From positions 434,001 through 498,000 of the forward strand of contig CAVWSF010000001.1 of assembly GCA_963757605.1 (NCBI GenBank): DNA of 64,000 nt, read 5' to 3'. Position 1 is the first letter of the stretch, and each line of letters begins with the position of its first letter. The notes beneath the pieces were generated by a model. The model saw only the letters and a program-made list of their open reading frames with translations. It was not told where the DNA came from and did not search any database. Positions 15,170 through 24,610 of this stretch are shown piece after piece. The stretch comes from JAICJC01 sp963757605 (GTDB taxonomy: Bacteria; Actinomycetota; Thermoleophilia; Gaiellales; JAICJC01). Position numbers and translations under genes: made by a program.

Positions 15170-17557
15170 CTAACTGCCGAGCAACCGCCCGAAGAGGCCG
15201 CCGCTCTTCTTGCCGTCGCCGTCCGTGGGCGCTGCCGCAGGCGCGGCCGGAGCCTCTGCGACGGGCGCCTGGGCGGGAGCCGGAGCCGGCGCGGGCTCCT
15301 CCGCCGCGGGCTCGGCTGGCCGGGCCTTCGCCGGCGTCCGCCGCCGGCGCGGCTTGGGCTTTTCGGCTCCGTCGTCCGACTGCTCCGGGGCCGGCTCAGC
15401 CGCAACCACGTCCGCGGCGGCATCGGCATCGCCGCCGCCGTCGGTCGTGGCCGCCGCGCCGGCCTTCGAGCGGCCGCGGCCGCCGCGCTTGCCGCGCCGG
15501 CGCCGTTTGGCGGCCGTCGCCGCCTCCTCGGCGCCGTCGCCGGCGTCGGCGGGCTCCTCCGTCGCCTCGGCTTGCTCGGGCGCCGCCTCGGCGGCGGTCG
15601 CCTCGGGCTCGGCCTTCTTGCGCGTGCGCCGCCGCGGCGCCGGCTTCTTGGCGGGCGCTTCGTCGGCCTCCGCCCCGTCCTCGGCTGCGGGCTCGTCCTT
15701 GGCCTTGGTCGTCCGGGACTTCGCCGGGGTCTGCCGCGTCCGGCGCGGACGGGTGCGCTCCTCCAGCTCGAGCCGCTCGCCGACCTCGCGCTCCATCTCC
15801 GGCAGCTCGTAGGCGTACTCGGGCTCCGGCTCGAGCTCGAAGGCCGTCGGCTTCGCGTCGAGGAGGGTCGCGAACGCGCCGGTGCGGCTGGCGCGCTCGA
15901 CCCGGATGCGGTGCTCCTGGCCGACGTAGCCGATCGCGCCGGCGACAACGATCCCGTAGCCGCCGTTCATGCGGGCCACGCCGTCGGTTGTGTTGTACAT
16001 ATGCGGCTCGGAGATCTTGAGACGCAGCTCGTCGCCGTCGGCCACGGGCAGCGGGCCGCCGTCGACATCGGCCCGCGTGCCCTCGCGGATCACGTCGACC
16101 TCGGTGAGTGGCATGCGCTCGACGGGCTCGACGGTGAAGTACTTGCCCGTCTCGCGCTCGAGCTCGAGCAGCTTCCCGCCGCCGGGGCCGGCGAGATGGG
16201 TCGCGACGCGCGCGTTCATCCGCACGAGGAACGCCTCGGCGCCGGAGCCGCGAGCCGCCTTTCGCAGCCGGCGCTCGGCCTCGACCGACATCGTCTCCTC
16301 GGAGAGGACGCGGCCCTCGCCGCCGCACGTCGGGCAGATCCGCGTGAGCGTCTCGCGGACGCCGGCCGTGACGTTCTGGCGCGTCATCTCAACCAGCCCG
16401 AGGGGCGAGATCTCGACGAGGTACGTCTTGGTGCGGTCGTGCTCGAGCTCCTCCTGGAGCACCTTCAGCACCTCGGCCCGGTTCTTGGCGACGGCCATGT
16501 CGATGAAGTCGATGACGATGATCCCGCCGATGTCGCGCAGCCTGAGCTGGCGCATCACCTCGCGGGCCGCCTCGATGTTGTTCTTCGTGATCGTGTCCTC
16601 AAGCCGGCTCGAGCTGCCGACGAAGCGGCCGGTGTTCACGTCGACGACGGTGAACGCCTCGGCGTAGTCGAAGATCAGGTAACCGCCCGACGGCAGGTCG
16701 ACCCGCTTGTTCAGGGTGCTCAAGATCGCCTGGTCGACGCCGTGGCGCTCGAACAGCGGGACGGCGTCGGAGTAGAGCTTGATCCGCTCGACGAACTCGG
16801 GCTGCGTCACCCGAACCCAGCCGAGGATCCGGCGGTACTGGCGCTCCGAGTCGACGAGCACCTCCTGCACGTTGCGGGCCAGGAGGTCGCGGATGACCTT
16901 GAGCGAGAGGTCGGCCTCGGCGTGGACGAGGGCCGGGGCCTTCTTGCCCTCCGACGAGGAGCTGACCTGCGACCAGATGCGGTTCACGAACCGCAGGTCG
17001 CGTTCGAGGTCGTCGTTCGTCGCCCCGGCGGCGGCGGTGCGGACGATGACGCCGCCCTGCTCCACCTCGAGCGCCTTGGCCAGCTTGCGCAGCCGCTCGC
17101 GCTCCCCGTCGGGAAGCCGCCGGCTCACGCCCGAGCCGGCCTCGCCGTTGGGCGAGAGGACGAGGAAGCGGCCGGCGATGGAGAGCTCCATCGTCACCCG
17201 CGGGCCCTTCGTCCCCATCGAGTCCTTGACGACCTGGACCAGGATCTCCTGGCCGGGCTTCAGGAGCTCGTCGATCTTGCGCCGCCGGCGCGTGCGCGAC
17301 GACGTCTGGCCGGGTACGACCACGTCGTTCACGTGCAGGAAGCCGTTGCGCGGCAGACCGAGGTCGACGAACGCCGCCTCCATCCCGCGCAGGACGTTGT
17401 CGACCTTCGCCTTGTAGATGTTCCCCACCAGAGACCCCTGGCCGCGGCGCTCGATCAGTGCCTCGACCGTGCGTCCCTCCTCGACCACGGCGACGCGAAG
17501 CTCGCTCAGGTCGACGGAGATCAGGATCGTCTTGGTCACGTCGGATATCAGTGTCAC
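15170..17557 (-). CDS. rng: Ribonuclease E/G family endoribonuclease
   Basis: RNA decay and rRNA maturation nuclease, 795 residues. An S1 domain opens after GSLVGNIYKAKVDNVLRGME; the DNase I-like catalytic part holds AFTVVDVNTGRF and IIVIDFIDM with the magnesium aspartates; the zinc link CPTCGGEG follows; a TRAM-like beta domain is near VADGDELRLKISEPHM. The last 200 residues are disordered, alternating acidic and Arg/Lys blocks, the likely site for RNA binding and degradosome partners. It overlaps the TIGR03936 gene by four nt and precedes rplU, an order seen in several Gram-positive groups. Whether it is RNase E or G cannot be settled from sequence. Confidence 0.93.
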   Translation of the reverse strand: MTLISDVTKTILISVDLSELRVAVVEEGRTVEALIERRGQGSLVGNIYKAKVDNVLRGMEAAFVDLGLPRNGFLHVNDVVVPGQTSSRTRRRRKIDELLKPGQEILVQVVKDSMGTKGPRVTMELSIAGRFLVLSPNGEAGSGVSRRLPDGERERLRKLAKALEVEQGGVIVRTAAAGATNDDLERDLRFVNRIWSQVSSSSEGKKAPALVHAEADLSLKVIRDLLARNVQEVLVDSERQYRRILGWVRVTQPEFVERIKLYSDAVPLFERHGVDQAILSTLNKRVDLPSGGYLIFDYAEAFTVVDVNTGRFVGSSSRLEDTITKNNIEAAREVMRQLRLRDIGGIIVIDFIDMAVAKNRAEVLKVLQEELEHDRTKTYLVEISPLGLVEMTRQNVTAGVRETLTRICPTCGGEGRVLSEETMSVEAERRLRKAARGSGAEAFLVRMNARVATHLAGPGGGKLLELERETGKYFTVEPVERMPLTEVDVIREGTRADVDGGPLPVADGDELRLKISEPHMYNTTDGVARMNGGYGIVVAGAIGYVGQEHRIRVERASRTGAFATLLDAKPTAFELEPEPEYAYELPEMEREVGERLELEERTRPRRTRQTPAKSRTTKAKDEPAAEDGAEADEAPAKKPAPRRRTRKKAEPEATAAEAAPEQAEATEEPADAGDGAEEAATAAKRRRRGKRGGRGRSKAGAAATTDGGGDADAAADVVAAEPAPEQSDDGAEKPKPRRRRTPAKARPAEPAAEEPAPAPAPAQAPVAEAPAAPAAAPTDGDGKKSGGLFGRLLGS

Positions 17558-18198
17558 GTGTGTGCTCCTACGGGCTCCCGCAGGCGAATCGCCGTGCGGA
17601 CGAGCCGTTCGATTGTGGGGGTCGCGCCCACCAGGGCCGCGACCGCTTGGGTCAGTTCCTCGGGCCGGGCCGTGCCGGCGTCGGTGACGGCCAGCTCCAT
17701 CTCGAGCGCACCGGGCTCATGTGCGAGCGCGGTGCAGAAGCGGCGGACGTCGACGCGCTTCGACGCCTTCTTCGGCGCGGTGCGCACGACCTCGCACGTC
17801 TCCACGGCCGCGAATGCGGCCAGGCCGGCATCCCAGTCGACGTCCTCGCCGACCTCGACCCGGTAGGTCACGCTCTCGACGCGCGACGCGGCCTGCTTGC
17901 CGGTCGCGGGCTCGACCGAGACGACGGTCATGCCCAGCGGGAGGTGGTTCGCAAGCCGCTCGCCCACGTCCAGCGGCTCGTGGTCGCCCCGCAGCTCGAC
18001 GTCGGCCATGTCGGCCAGCGTCTCGATCCCCACCGCCCGCGGCATGGCGAGCGAGATGACGGGGCGAGGCTTCATGCCCTTGTTGAGGGCGATGTCGAAC
18101 CCGGCGCGCCGCAGCGCGCCGAGCAGCGTGTCAACGGTCTCGAGATGCGACAGGAAGCGCGCCCGGCCGCTGACCGCGAAGGTGATCCGGTATGTCAA
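17554..18198 (-). CDS. TIGR03936 family radical SAM-associated protein (DUF2344)
   Basis: A 214-residue protein beginning with TTG codon and MTYRITFAVSGRARFLSHLE, the standard DUF2344 opening, with ALRRAGFDIALNKGMKPRPV and the DVELRGDH segment. Such proteins always neighbour or fuse to the TIGR03960 radical SAM protein. The partner lies 52 nt upstream here as a separate gene. Biochemical role is undetermined; genomic linkage to RNase E/G and L21 suggests tRNA or ribosomal modification. Confidence 0.88.
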   Translation of the reverse strand: MTYRITFAVSGRARFLSHLETVDTLLGALRRAGFDIALNKGMKPRPVISLAMPRAVGIETLADMADVELRGDHEPLDVGERLANHLPLGMTVVSVEPATGKQAASRVESVTYRVEVGEDVDWDAGLAAFAAVETCEVVRTAPKKASKRVDVRRFCTALAHEPGALEMELAVTDAGTARPEELTQAVAALVGATPTIERLVRTAIRLREPVGAHT

Positions 18199-18250
18199 CG
18201 ATGTGTCCCAATTCTCTCGCCTGGTACGTACGAGGACTATCCCGTACGGA

Positions 18251-20014
18251 TCAGTGCATCAGCTTGTTGCGGACGGGGCCGAAGCAGGCGCCGCAATCGG
18301 CGCAGCCGTCCCAGCGGCAGTCGCCCGTGACCACCTCGGCCCGGCTCTGCCACCACTCGTCCAGCAGGAACTCCTTGGAGACGCCCGAGCGCACGTGATC
18401 CCACGGCAGCTCGGCCCACTCTCCGTACTCACGGGTCGCGACCTCGTCGATCGTCGTCCCCGCCTCCGCGAACGCCGCCTCCCAGGCGGCCTCCGCGAAC
18501 ATCTCAGTCCACGCGTCGAAGCGCGCGCCGGCTCGCCAGGCGCGCTCGATCACGTCGGAAAGGTCCTCTCCGCCCCGGGCCAGGGCGCCCTCGAGCATCG
18601 ACGTGCGCACGTCGTGCAGCGAGAGCCGGATCTGGCGCGTGGGCATCGCCCGGCGCATGTAGCCCTGCTTGGCGACGAGCTGGTCGCGGCTCGACATCCC
18701 CTCCCACTGGAAGGGCGTGTGCGGCTTCGGCACGAAGTTCGACGCGCTCACGTGCACCGAGAAGCGCCCGCCGGCCAGCACGCGCCGGCCGATCTCGCGG
18801 GCCCTGATCCCGATGTCGACGATCCCCTGCACCTCGGCGTGCGTCTCGCGCGGCAGGCCAATCATGAAGTACATCTTGAGGCTCGTGTAGCCGGCCGTGA
18901 ACGCCGCCTCGATCGCGTTCTCGATCATCTCATCGGTGATCGTCTTGCAGATGATGTCGCGCATCCGCTGGGTCGCCGCCTCCGGCGCGAGCGTGATCGA
19001 GCTCTGGCGCGCGTTCGCGGCGGCGATCATCGCGACCGGCCCGGTGTCGACCCGGTTGGAGGGAAGCGACAGGTGCAGGTCGGGCATGCGCTCCTTGATC
19101 CCCTCGATGGCGGGGACGACGTCGGTGTAGTCGCTCGTCGCGAGCGACGTCAGCGAGAGCTCGTCGTAGCCCGTGCACGAGAGCTGCGCGAGGCCGGCCT
19201 CGATCACCTGGTCGGCCGGCCGCTCGCGCACCGGCCGGTACCACGTGCCGGCGTGGCAGAAGCGGCAGCCGCGCGTGCAGCCGCGCATCACCTCGACCGA
19301 GGCCCGCGCGAAGATCGCCGAGGAGTACGGCACGACGACCTCGATCGGCTGGGTCTCGATCCCGAACTCGGTGTGGATCGCGCGCTCGACCTCGCGGCGG
19401 CCGCGCCCGGGCAGATAGAGGTACGGGTTCTCGGACAGCGCCGCCAGCCGCGCCGCCCGCCCGGACGCGCCGGCCATCGCGTCGAGCACGTCCTCGAACG
19501 CCTCCTCGGACTCGCCCATGAAGAACGCGTCGAAGAAGGGCGCGAGCGGGGCCGGGTTCGACGCCGACGGCCCGCCGGCGACGACGATCGGGTCGCCCTC
19601 GCCGCGGTCGGCGGCTCGCAGCGGGATGCCGGCCAGATCGAGCACCTCGAGCACGTTCGAGTAGGTCAGCTCCGCCTGGAGCGTGATGCCGAGCAGGTCG
19701 ACCTCGCGCACCGGCCGCCAGGTCTCGAGCGTGAAGAGCGGCAAGCCCTCGCGCCGCATCGCGTCGGCCATGTCGGGCCACGGGCAGTAGACGCGCTCGG
19801 CCGCCATCGCGGGCCGCGCGTTCACCTGCTGGTAGAGGATCTGGAGAGCCTGGTTCGAGATCCCGATCTCATAGGCGTCCGGATAGCAGAGCGCGACGAC
19901 GGTGGTCGCCTGGGGCTTCTCGACCTGGTTCACCTCGCCGCCGATGTAGCGCGACGGCTTCTGGACGGTCTCGAGGACGGACTCGATCCTCCGCTCGAGA
20001 GCGGCTTGCGTCAT
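18251..20014 (-). CDS. TIGR03960 family B12-binding domain radical SAM protein
   Basis: A 587-residue protein with an N-terminal cobalamin-binding-like domain (YPDAYEIGISNQALQILYQQ, later VAGGPSASNPAP) and a radical SAM barrel with the cluster motif CTRGCRFCHAG at about residue 250. A Cys-rich end (DGCADCGACFG) is probably a second metal site. Substrate unknown. The ATG at 20014 has TAGCAT seven nt upstream, so transcription probably begins here, leaderless, and continues into the DUF2344, RNase and ribosomal genes. Confidence 0.92.
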   Translation of the reverse strand: MTQAALERRIESVLETVQKPSRYIGGEVNQVEKPQATTVVALCYPDAYEIGISNQALQILYQQVNARPAMAAERVYCPWPDMADAMRREGLPLFTLETWRPVREVDLLGITLQAELTYSNVLEVLDLAGIPLRAADRGEGDPIVVAGGPSASNPAPLAPFFDAFFMGESEEAFEDVLDAMAGASGRAARLAALSENPYLYLPGRGRREVERAIHTEFGIETQPIEVVVPYSSAIFARASVEVMRGCTRGCRFCHAGTWYRPVRERPADQVIEAGLAQLSCTGYDELSLTSLATSDYTDVVPAIEGIKERMPDLHLSLPSNRVDTGPVAMIAAANARQSSITLAPEAATQRMRDIICKTITDEMIENAIEAAFTAGYTSLKMYFMIGLPRETHAEVQGIVDIGIRAREIGRRVLAGGRFSVHVSASNFVPKPHTPFQWEGMSSRDQLVAKQGYMRRAMPTRQIRLSLHDVRTSMLEGALARGGEDLSDVIERAWRAGARFDAWTEMFAEAAWEAAFAEAGTTIDEVATREYGEWAELPWDHVRSGVSKEFLLDEWWQSRAEVVTGDCRWDGCADCGACFGPVRNKLMH

Positions 20015-20021
20015 GTACGGG

Positions 20022-20027
20022 ATGCTA
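20022..20027 (-). promoter_or_regulatory. Probable -10 box of a leaderless transcript (TIGR03960 gene)
   Basis: TAGCAT on the minus strand, seven nt before the ATG at 20014, in the short gap after the DUF697 gene. Confidence 0.45.
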
Positions 20028-20036
20028 GCCGACGGT

Positions 20037-20930
20037 CTACCTGCGGAGCCGCTCTGCGGCCTCCCGCACCTTCGTCAGATCGGCGGGCGCACCACGGGCG
20101 AAGTACTCGTCGGCGGCCCGGCCCAGCGCCCGGGTGCCGCCGTAGGCGACGCCGCCCTTGACGGCCCAGCCTGCGACCGGCACGAAGTCCAGCATCTCGC
20201 GCGCGACCGTCCGCAGGCCGAAGCCGGCACCGAGGACGCCCACGAGCTCGACGGCCCGGTCCGGCGAGAGCTCGACGCCGTAGCAGGCACCGATCTGAAG
20301 CACCATCCGGAGCTGCACCGCGGCCAGGATCGGCAGGTCGGCGCCGGGGATCCAGACTGCCGTGGCGACCAGGCCGTTGCGACGCGAGCCCGTCTCGATC
20401 AGGCGCTGGACGACGTACGGCCGAAACGCCGGCAGCCGGGCGGCCAGGGCCGGCCCGGCGCTTCCCGCCCGCTCGGCCAGACGCCGCATCGCCTTGCGAA
20501 CGGGAAACCGACCGCGCTTGGACGGCAGCACCGACATCGGATGCACCCCCGGCACGCGAGCTGCCTCGAGCAGCGCCTCGTCGGGCAGGTCGACACCCTC
20601 CAGGATCGCAACGAGCGGGCGGCCCGCCCGCCCCACCACCTCGAGATCGGCGCGCGTGGCGTCGTCCAGCGAGGCGACGACCTCCGCGCCGTAGACGACC
20701 ACGGCCGCACGCCCGAGCGGCTCGGCGTCGTCGGGCCGCAAACGGCGGGCCGCGAAGATGTCAACCGCCGTTGCATCCGTCCCGTCCGCGGCCAGCAGGG
20801 CCCGGCGCAGCTCCTCCAGCGGCGCTGTCGCGCCGCACATGCGAAGCGGGCCACGCGGGGCGGTCTCGGCGCCCACGTCGCGAACGGCCTTCACGGCGAT
20901 GGCCGCCGACGCGACCACAGGCTTCCTCAC
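20037..20930 (-). CDS. DUF697 domain (YcjF-like) protein
   Basis: A 297-residue protein. The C-terminal half has the DUF697 pattern with amphipathic and hydrophobic helices (LRMVLQIGACYGVELSPDRA, LVGVLGAGFGLRTVAREMLD, FVPVAGWAVKGGVAYGGTRA). The N-terminal half resembles a degenerate Rossmann or GTPase-like domain without a visible P-loop. The GTG at 20930 overlaps the rodA stop by four nt, so it is coupled to the elongasome genes. DUF697 is often attached to Era-like GTPases; here the GTPase is absent. Confidence 0.75.
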   Translation of the reverse strand: MRKPVVASAAIAVKAVRDVGAETAPRGPLRMCGATAPLEELRRALLAADGTDATAVDIFAARRLRPDDAEPLGRAAVVVYGAEVVASLDDATRADLEVVGRAGRPLVAILEGVDLPDEALLEAARVPGVHPMSVLPSKRGRFPVRKAMRRLAERAGSAGPALAARLPAFRPYVVQRLIETGSRRNGLVATAVWIPGADLPILAAVQLRMVLQIGACYGVELSPDRAVELVGVLGAGFGLRTVAREMLDFVPVAGWAVKGGVAYGGTRALGRAADEYFARGAPADLTKVREAAERLRR

Positions 20931-22072
20931 GCGAGGGCCAGCTGCGTTGCCATGCGCGGCTCGTCGGCGGTCATGGCGTGCACGTGGATGGATTGCAGAA
21001 CGCCGATGGCAAGCAGGTTGGTGAGCGTGTGCGATCCGCCGAAGCTCATGAACGGAAGCGGGATCCCGGTGATCGGCGCGAGCCCGATCGTCATCCCGAT
21101 GTTGATGGTGATCTGGAAGAGCAGCATCGACACGACTCCCGCCGCCACCAGGCTGCCGAACGTCGAGCGCGACTTCGTGATCACTTTGAGCCCCCGCCAC
21201 AAAAGAAGCGCGTAGAGCGCGATCAGCCAGGCGGCGCCGACGAACCCGCGCTCCTCGCCGACGACGGCGAAGACGAAGTCGGTGGCGTGCTCGGGCAGGT
21301 AGCCGAAGAGCGTCTGGGTCGCGTTCTTGACGCCTGTGCCGCCGACCCCGCCGTGGCTCACGGCCGCCAGCGAGGCCTGGAGGTTGTAGCCGTTCTGCTG
21401 CGGGTCGAGCTTCTCGGGGTGCAGGAACGCGGTCAGCCGGTCGGCCTGGTAGGTCTGGAGCACATGGATGCCGGCGCCCGGCAGGATCGAGAAGATGAGC
21501 GCGAGCGTGATCGCGCCGGCGAGGAGCATCCACACGAAGTGCCGCCACGGCGCGCCGTAGACGAAGAGCATGCCCATGAGCATGGCCGCCAGCACGAGCG
21601 CCGTCCCGAAGTCGGGCTCGCGGAAGACGAGGATCGCCGGAAGCCCGACGTAGGCGAGGGAGAGCAGCGTCAGCCGGCCCGGCGAGGTGATGCCGCGCCG
21701 CGAGGCGAGCAGGGCCGCCAGCCCGACGATCAGGAGCAGCTTCGAGAACTCCGACGGCTGGAACTGGAACCCGCCGAACGTGATCCAGCGGGCCGCGCCG
21801 TTCACGCTGGTGCCGGCGGCCAGCACCACGGCCACGGTCACGAGGACGAAGCCGTAGAGCGGCCAGTGCGCCCGCCGCATCCACGCCGGCGGGATCGCCG
21901 CGACGACCAGCATCCCGACGACGCCGACCGAGACGTACACCAGCTGGTGGCCGTACAGGTCGCCCGGGTCGTTGCGGGTCGCGTTCTTCATGATCCAGAG
22001 CCCGAACGCGGAGATCGAGAGCACGGTCGCGAGCATCAGGTAGTCGAGGTGCTTGACGTAGTGCCTGATCAC
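20927..22072 (-). CDS. rodA: RodA/FtsW/SpoVE family peptidoglycan polymerase
   Basis: SEDS glycosyltransferase, 381 residues with about ten membrane helices, that polymerises lipid II during lateral wall growth. Conserved segments are FQPSEFSKLLLI, FREPDFGTALVL, the loop with LDPQQNGYNLQASLAAVSHG, EHATDFVFAVVGEE with the family Asp, and GIPLPFMSFGGSHTLTN. The GTG at 22072 overlaps the mrdA stop by four nt, which fits the RodA-PBP2 partnership. It is RodA rather than FtsW by its mre context. Confidence 0.95.
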   Translation of the reverse strand: MIRHYVKHLDYLMLATVLSISAFGLWIMKNATRNDPGDLYGHQLVYVSVGVVGMLVVAAIPPAWMRRAHWPLYGFVLVTVAVVLAAGTSVNGAARWITFGGFQFQPSEFSKLLLIVGLAALLASRRGITSPGRLTLLSLAYVGLPAILVFREPDFGTALVLAAMLMGMLFVYGAPWRHFVWMLLAGAITLALIFSILPGAGIHVLQTYQADRLTAFLHPEKLDPQQNGYNLQASLAAVSHGGVGGTGVKNATQTLFGYLPEHATDFVFAVVGEERGFVGAAWLIALYALLLWRGLKVITKSRSTFGSLVAAGVVSMLLFQITINIGMTIGLAPITGIPLPFMSFGGSHTLTNLLAIGVLQSIHVHAMTADEPRMATQLALA

Positions 22073-24096
22073 CGGCTCTGGTCCTGGCCGCCTTGGAACT
22101 GGTACCGGGTGTGGAAGAAGTCGGCGAACACCTCGGCCGCCACCGGCGCGGCCGAGACGCCGCCGTGGCCGCCGTTGTGGATCATGGCGACGACGACCAG
22201 CGGACGGCCGTTCTGCTCGGCCCAGCCGGCCCACCACGCATCCGAGCAATCGGGGCAGTCCTGGGTCGGGACCTCCGCCGTCCCGGTCTTGCCGTAGACC
22301 ACCGGCTGGAAGCTCCCGAACGTCGAGGTGGACGTGCCGTCGCCGGCGTGCGTCGCTCCAAGGAGGCCGGTCTTGATCTCGTCGAGCAGGGACACCGGCA
22401 GATGCAGGTCGCGCTGCGGCTTGGGGGCCACGTTCCCGCCCGGCGCCAGGCTCCCGTCGGAGCCCGTGATCGACTGCACGAGATGCGGCGTCACGATCGT
22501 GCCGCCGTTCTCGAGCGCGCTGTAGGCCACCGCCTGCTGGAGCGGCGATGCGAGCAGGTAGCCCTGGCCGATCGCCATCTGGATGTCGTCGCCCGGCTCC
22601 CACAGGGTGTCGATCGACGGGTTGGGGCCGTTGACGAAGGGCGGGTAGTGCGCCTTCCAGTGCTGGTCGGGCACGACGCCGCTGACCGCGCCGGGGACGT
22701 CGACACTCGGCGCGGCTCCGTAGCCGAGCTTTCGGATCCACTGCTGGAAGACGTTCGACCCCGCCTGATAGCGGTCGTAGAACTGGTCGCCGAGCCGGTA
22801 GAAGAACGTGTCGCACGAGATCTCGAGCGCCTTGGAGAGCCCGATCACGGCGTTCACCGGGCCCCAGTTGTTGAAGGTGTGGTGGCTGAAGTCGTTGGGC
22901 GACTGGAAGGAGGTCGTGCAGGCCCGCGTCGAGCCCGGCCCGATGAGGCCCGACATCCACGCGGCGACGGCGGTGATCGGCTTGAACGTCGACCCGGGCG
23001 GGTAGCTGCCCGCGTACGACTTGTCCACCTGCGGGGTCAGCTTGTTGTTGGGATCCACGATCCGGCCCTGGCCGGCGTACGGCGGCACCCACACCGTTGG
23101 CTGGTAGGTTGGCGACGACGCCATCGCGTAGATCGCGCCCGTGTCGGGGTTCATCGCCACGACTGCGCCCGAATCGGCGAAGTACTGGCGGTCGTTCAGG
23201 GCGATTTGGATGCCGCGCCCGATCGCGTCCTGGGCCACCTTCTGGAGGTGGCCGTCGAGCGTCAGGTGGACGGTCGAGCCGGTCACCGGCTCGCGCACGA
23301 GATACGGCGAGCGCACCGGCTGTCCCGAGGCGTCGAACATCTGGGCCGTCTCGCCGTCCGAGCCGCGCAGCCAGCCGTCGTAGGACTTCTCGATTCCGGT
23401 CTGGCCGGCGGTGCCGGTCCGAGGCAGGTCCTCGCCGCGGAAGGCCGGGTCAACCAGGTTGTCGTGGGTGATCGGCCCGACGTGCCCGATCAGGTTCGGG
23501 TTGATCGCGCCCAGGGTCGGGGTGTCGAGCGCCGGGTAGTCGCGCACGAACGTGCGCTGGAACTGGATCGCCGGGAACCGGTTGTGGCGCTCGAGCATGA
23601 AGGCCACCTGCGGGCGCGTGACCGTGAACGGCAGCGTGATCGGATACCCCTGGTTGGCCGAGAGGCGGCTCGAGTACGCCTTCCAGACCTGCGGGAAGGG
23701 CTGCTTGATGACGTTCGCGAGCCGCCACAGGACGAGGCAGCCTGGCCGGCCGATCACCACCTTGCGGTCGTGCCGGTTGAGCCCGTTGCAGTTCGTGCCG
23801 GCCGGGAAGGTCGCCGAGTTGACCTGCACGGCGATCGCCGTCCGGCTCGAGACGAGCACGTCTCCGTGCCGGTCGACGATATCGCCGCGGCGGGCGGGGA
23901 CGACCGACGTCCGCACCTGGCTCTGCACCGCGGCGGCCGAGTACTGGCCGGCGTGCAGCACCTGGAGCGCCCACAGCCGGAAGAGCAGCACGACGAGCAG
24001 CGCCGCGGCGATGATGCCGAGCGCCGCGGCCCGGATGGCGAGGGGCAGCGGGTCGGGGGCCGGCTCGGGCCTAGGCGGTGGCGATTCGAGGAACAT
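22069..24096 (-). CDS. mrdA: Penicillin-binding protein 2 (elongasome transpeptidase)
   Basis: Class B PBP of 675 residues: short cytoplasmic tail, one membrane helix (AALGIIAAALLVVLLFRLWA), a dimerisation/pedestal domain (RRGDIVDRHGDVLV) and a transpeptidase domain. Active-site motifs are the STFKP serine/lysine, SCD in EISCDTFFY, and YGKTGTAE. Two cysteine pairs (around NCNG/GCL and DCPDC) may form disulfides outside the membrane. It sits between mreD and rodA with overlaps on both sides, the usual rod-complex arrangement. Confidence 0.95.
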   Translation of the reverse strand: MFLESPPPRPEPAPDPLPLAIRAAALGIIAAALLVVLLFRLWALQVLHAGQYSAAAVQSQVRTSVVPARRGDIVDRHGDVLVSSRTAIAVQVNSATFPAGTNCNGLNRHDRKVVIGRPGCLVLWRLANVIKQPFPQVWKAYSSRLSANQGYPITLPFTVTRPQVAFMLERHNRFPAIQFQRTFVRDYPALDTPTLGAINPNLIGHVGPITHDNLVDPAFRGEDLPRTGTAGQTGIEKSYDGWLRGSDGETAQMFDASGQPVRSPYLVREPVTGSTVHLTLDGHLQKVAQDAIGRGIQIALNDRQYFADSGAVVAMNPDTGAIYAMASSPTYQPTVWVPPYAGQGRIVDPNNKLTPQVDKSYAGSYPPGSTFKPITAVAAWMSGLIGPGSTRACTTSFQSPNDFSHHTFNNWGPVNAVIGLSKALEISCDTFFYRLGDQFYDRYQAGSNVFQQWIRKLGYGAAPSVDVPGAVSGVVPDQHWKAHYPPFVNGPNPSIDTLWEPGDDIQMAIGQGYLLASPLQQAVAYSALENGGTIVTPHLVQSITGSDGSLAPGGNVAPKPQRDLHLPVSLLDEIKTGLLGATHAGDGTSTSTFGSFQPVVYGKTGTAEVPTQDCPDCSDAWWAGWAEQNGRPLVVVAMIHNGGHGGVSAAPVAAEVFADFFHTRYQFQGGQDQSR

Positions 24097-24610
24097 GGCT
24101 CATGGCGGACGGGGGACGAAAGATGCGCCGCAGGAGCGGGAGCAGGACGAGCCCGAGGAGCGTCGTCTGGAGGATCGCCGGGGCGATCTGGTGCCAGAAG
24201 AGGATGCCCGCGGCCGGGTGGTCGCCCAGGAGGACGTGCAGGATGAGGCTCCCGAATTGCGCCGCCGTGGCGCCGGCGACGAGCCAGGGCAGGGCCCGCG
24301 GAGGCGGCGGCTCGAGCATCCCCGGGCCCGCCTCGCTGCGGTGGGCGAACGTTGCGACGGCCCACGCGACGCCGACGTACACGAGCGAGGCCATGCCCAG
24401 GTGCTCGTAGGTGATCGCGTCGAGCAGCAGCCCGCCGGCGAAGCCGGCGACCGCCGCGGCCTCCACGCCGCGCCACAGCGCGAGCGCGACGACGAGGATC
24501 ACGATCAGGTCGGGCCCGCCGCCGAACGGCGTGAGCTGCGGCGTGGCCGCGACCTCGAGGATCGCGAGCACGAACACGCAGAGCGCGATCTTCACCGCGT
24601 CCAGGATCAT
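24071..24610 (-). CDS. mreD: Rod shape-determining protein MreD
   Basis: A 179-residue membrane protein with five or six hydrophobic helices (LCVFVLAILEVAATPQLTPF, DLIVILVVALALWRG, AVAGFAGGLLLDAI). The PDLIVILVVALALWRG and GGLLLDA segments are typical of MreD. It overlaps mreC by four nt and mrdA by 26 nt. It contributes to coupling MreB filaments to the SEDS-PBP2 pair. Confidence 0.92.
   Translation of the reverse strand: MILDAVKIALCVFVLAILEVAATPQLTPFGGGPDLIVILVVALALWRGVEAAAVAGFAGGLLLDAITYEHLGMASLVYVGVAWAVATFAHRSEAGPGMLEPPPPRALPWLVAGATAAQFGSLILHVLLGDHPAAGILFWHQIAPAILQTTLLGLVLLPLLRRIFRPPSAMSHVPRIATA

Noticed and set aside
14873..17866. A 997-codon open frame on the plus strand opposite rplU and RNase E/G
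   Set aside because: It is the complement of two well conserved genes; its Leu/Arg/Gly/Val-rich translation shows no family motif. Long antisense frames are expected at this GC content.
20037..21884. A 615-codon frame that would give the DUF697 protein a long N-terminal extension
   Set aside because: The extra part reads through rodA in another frame. The GTG at 20930 overlapping the rodA stop is the natural start.
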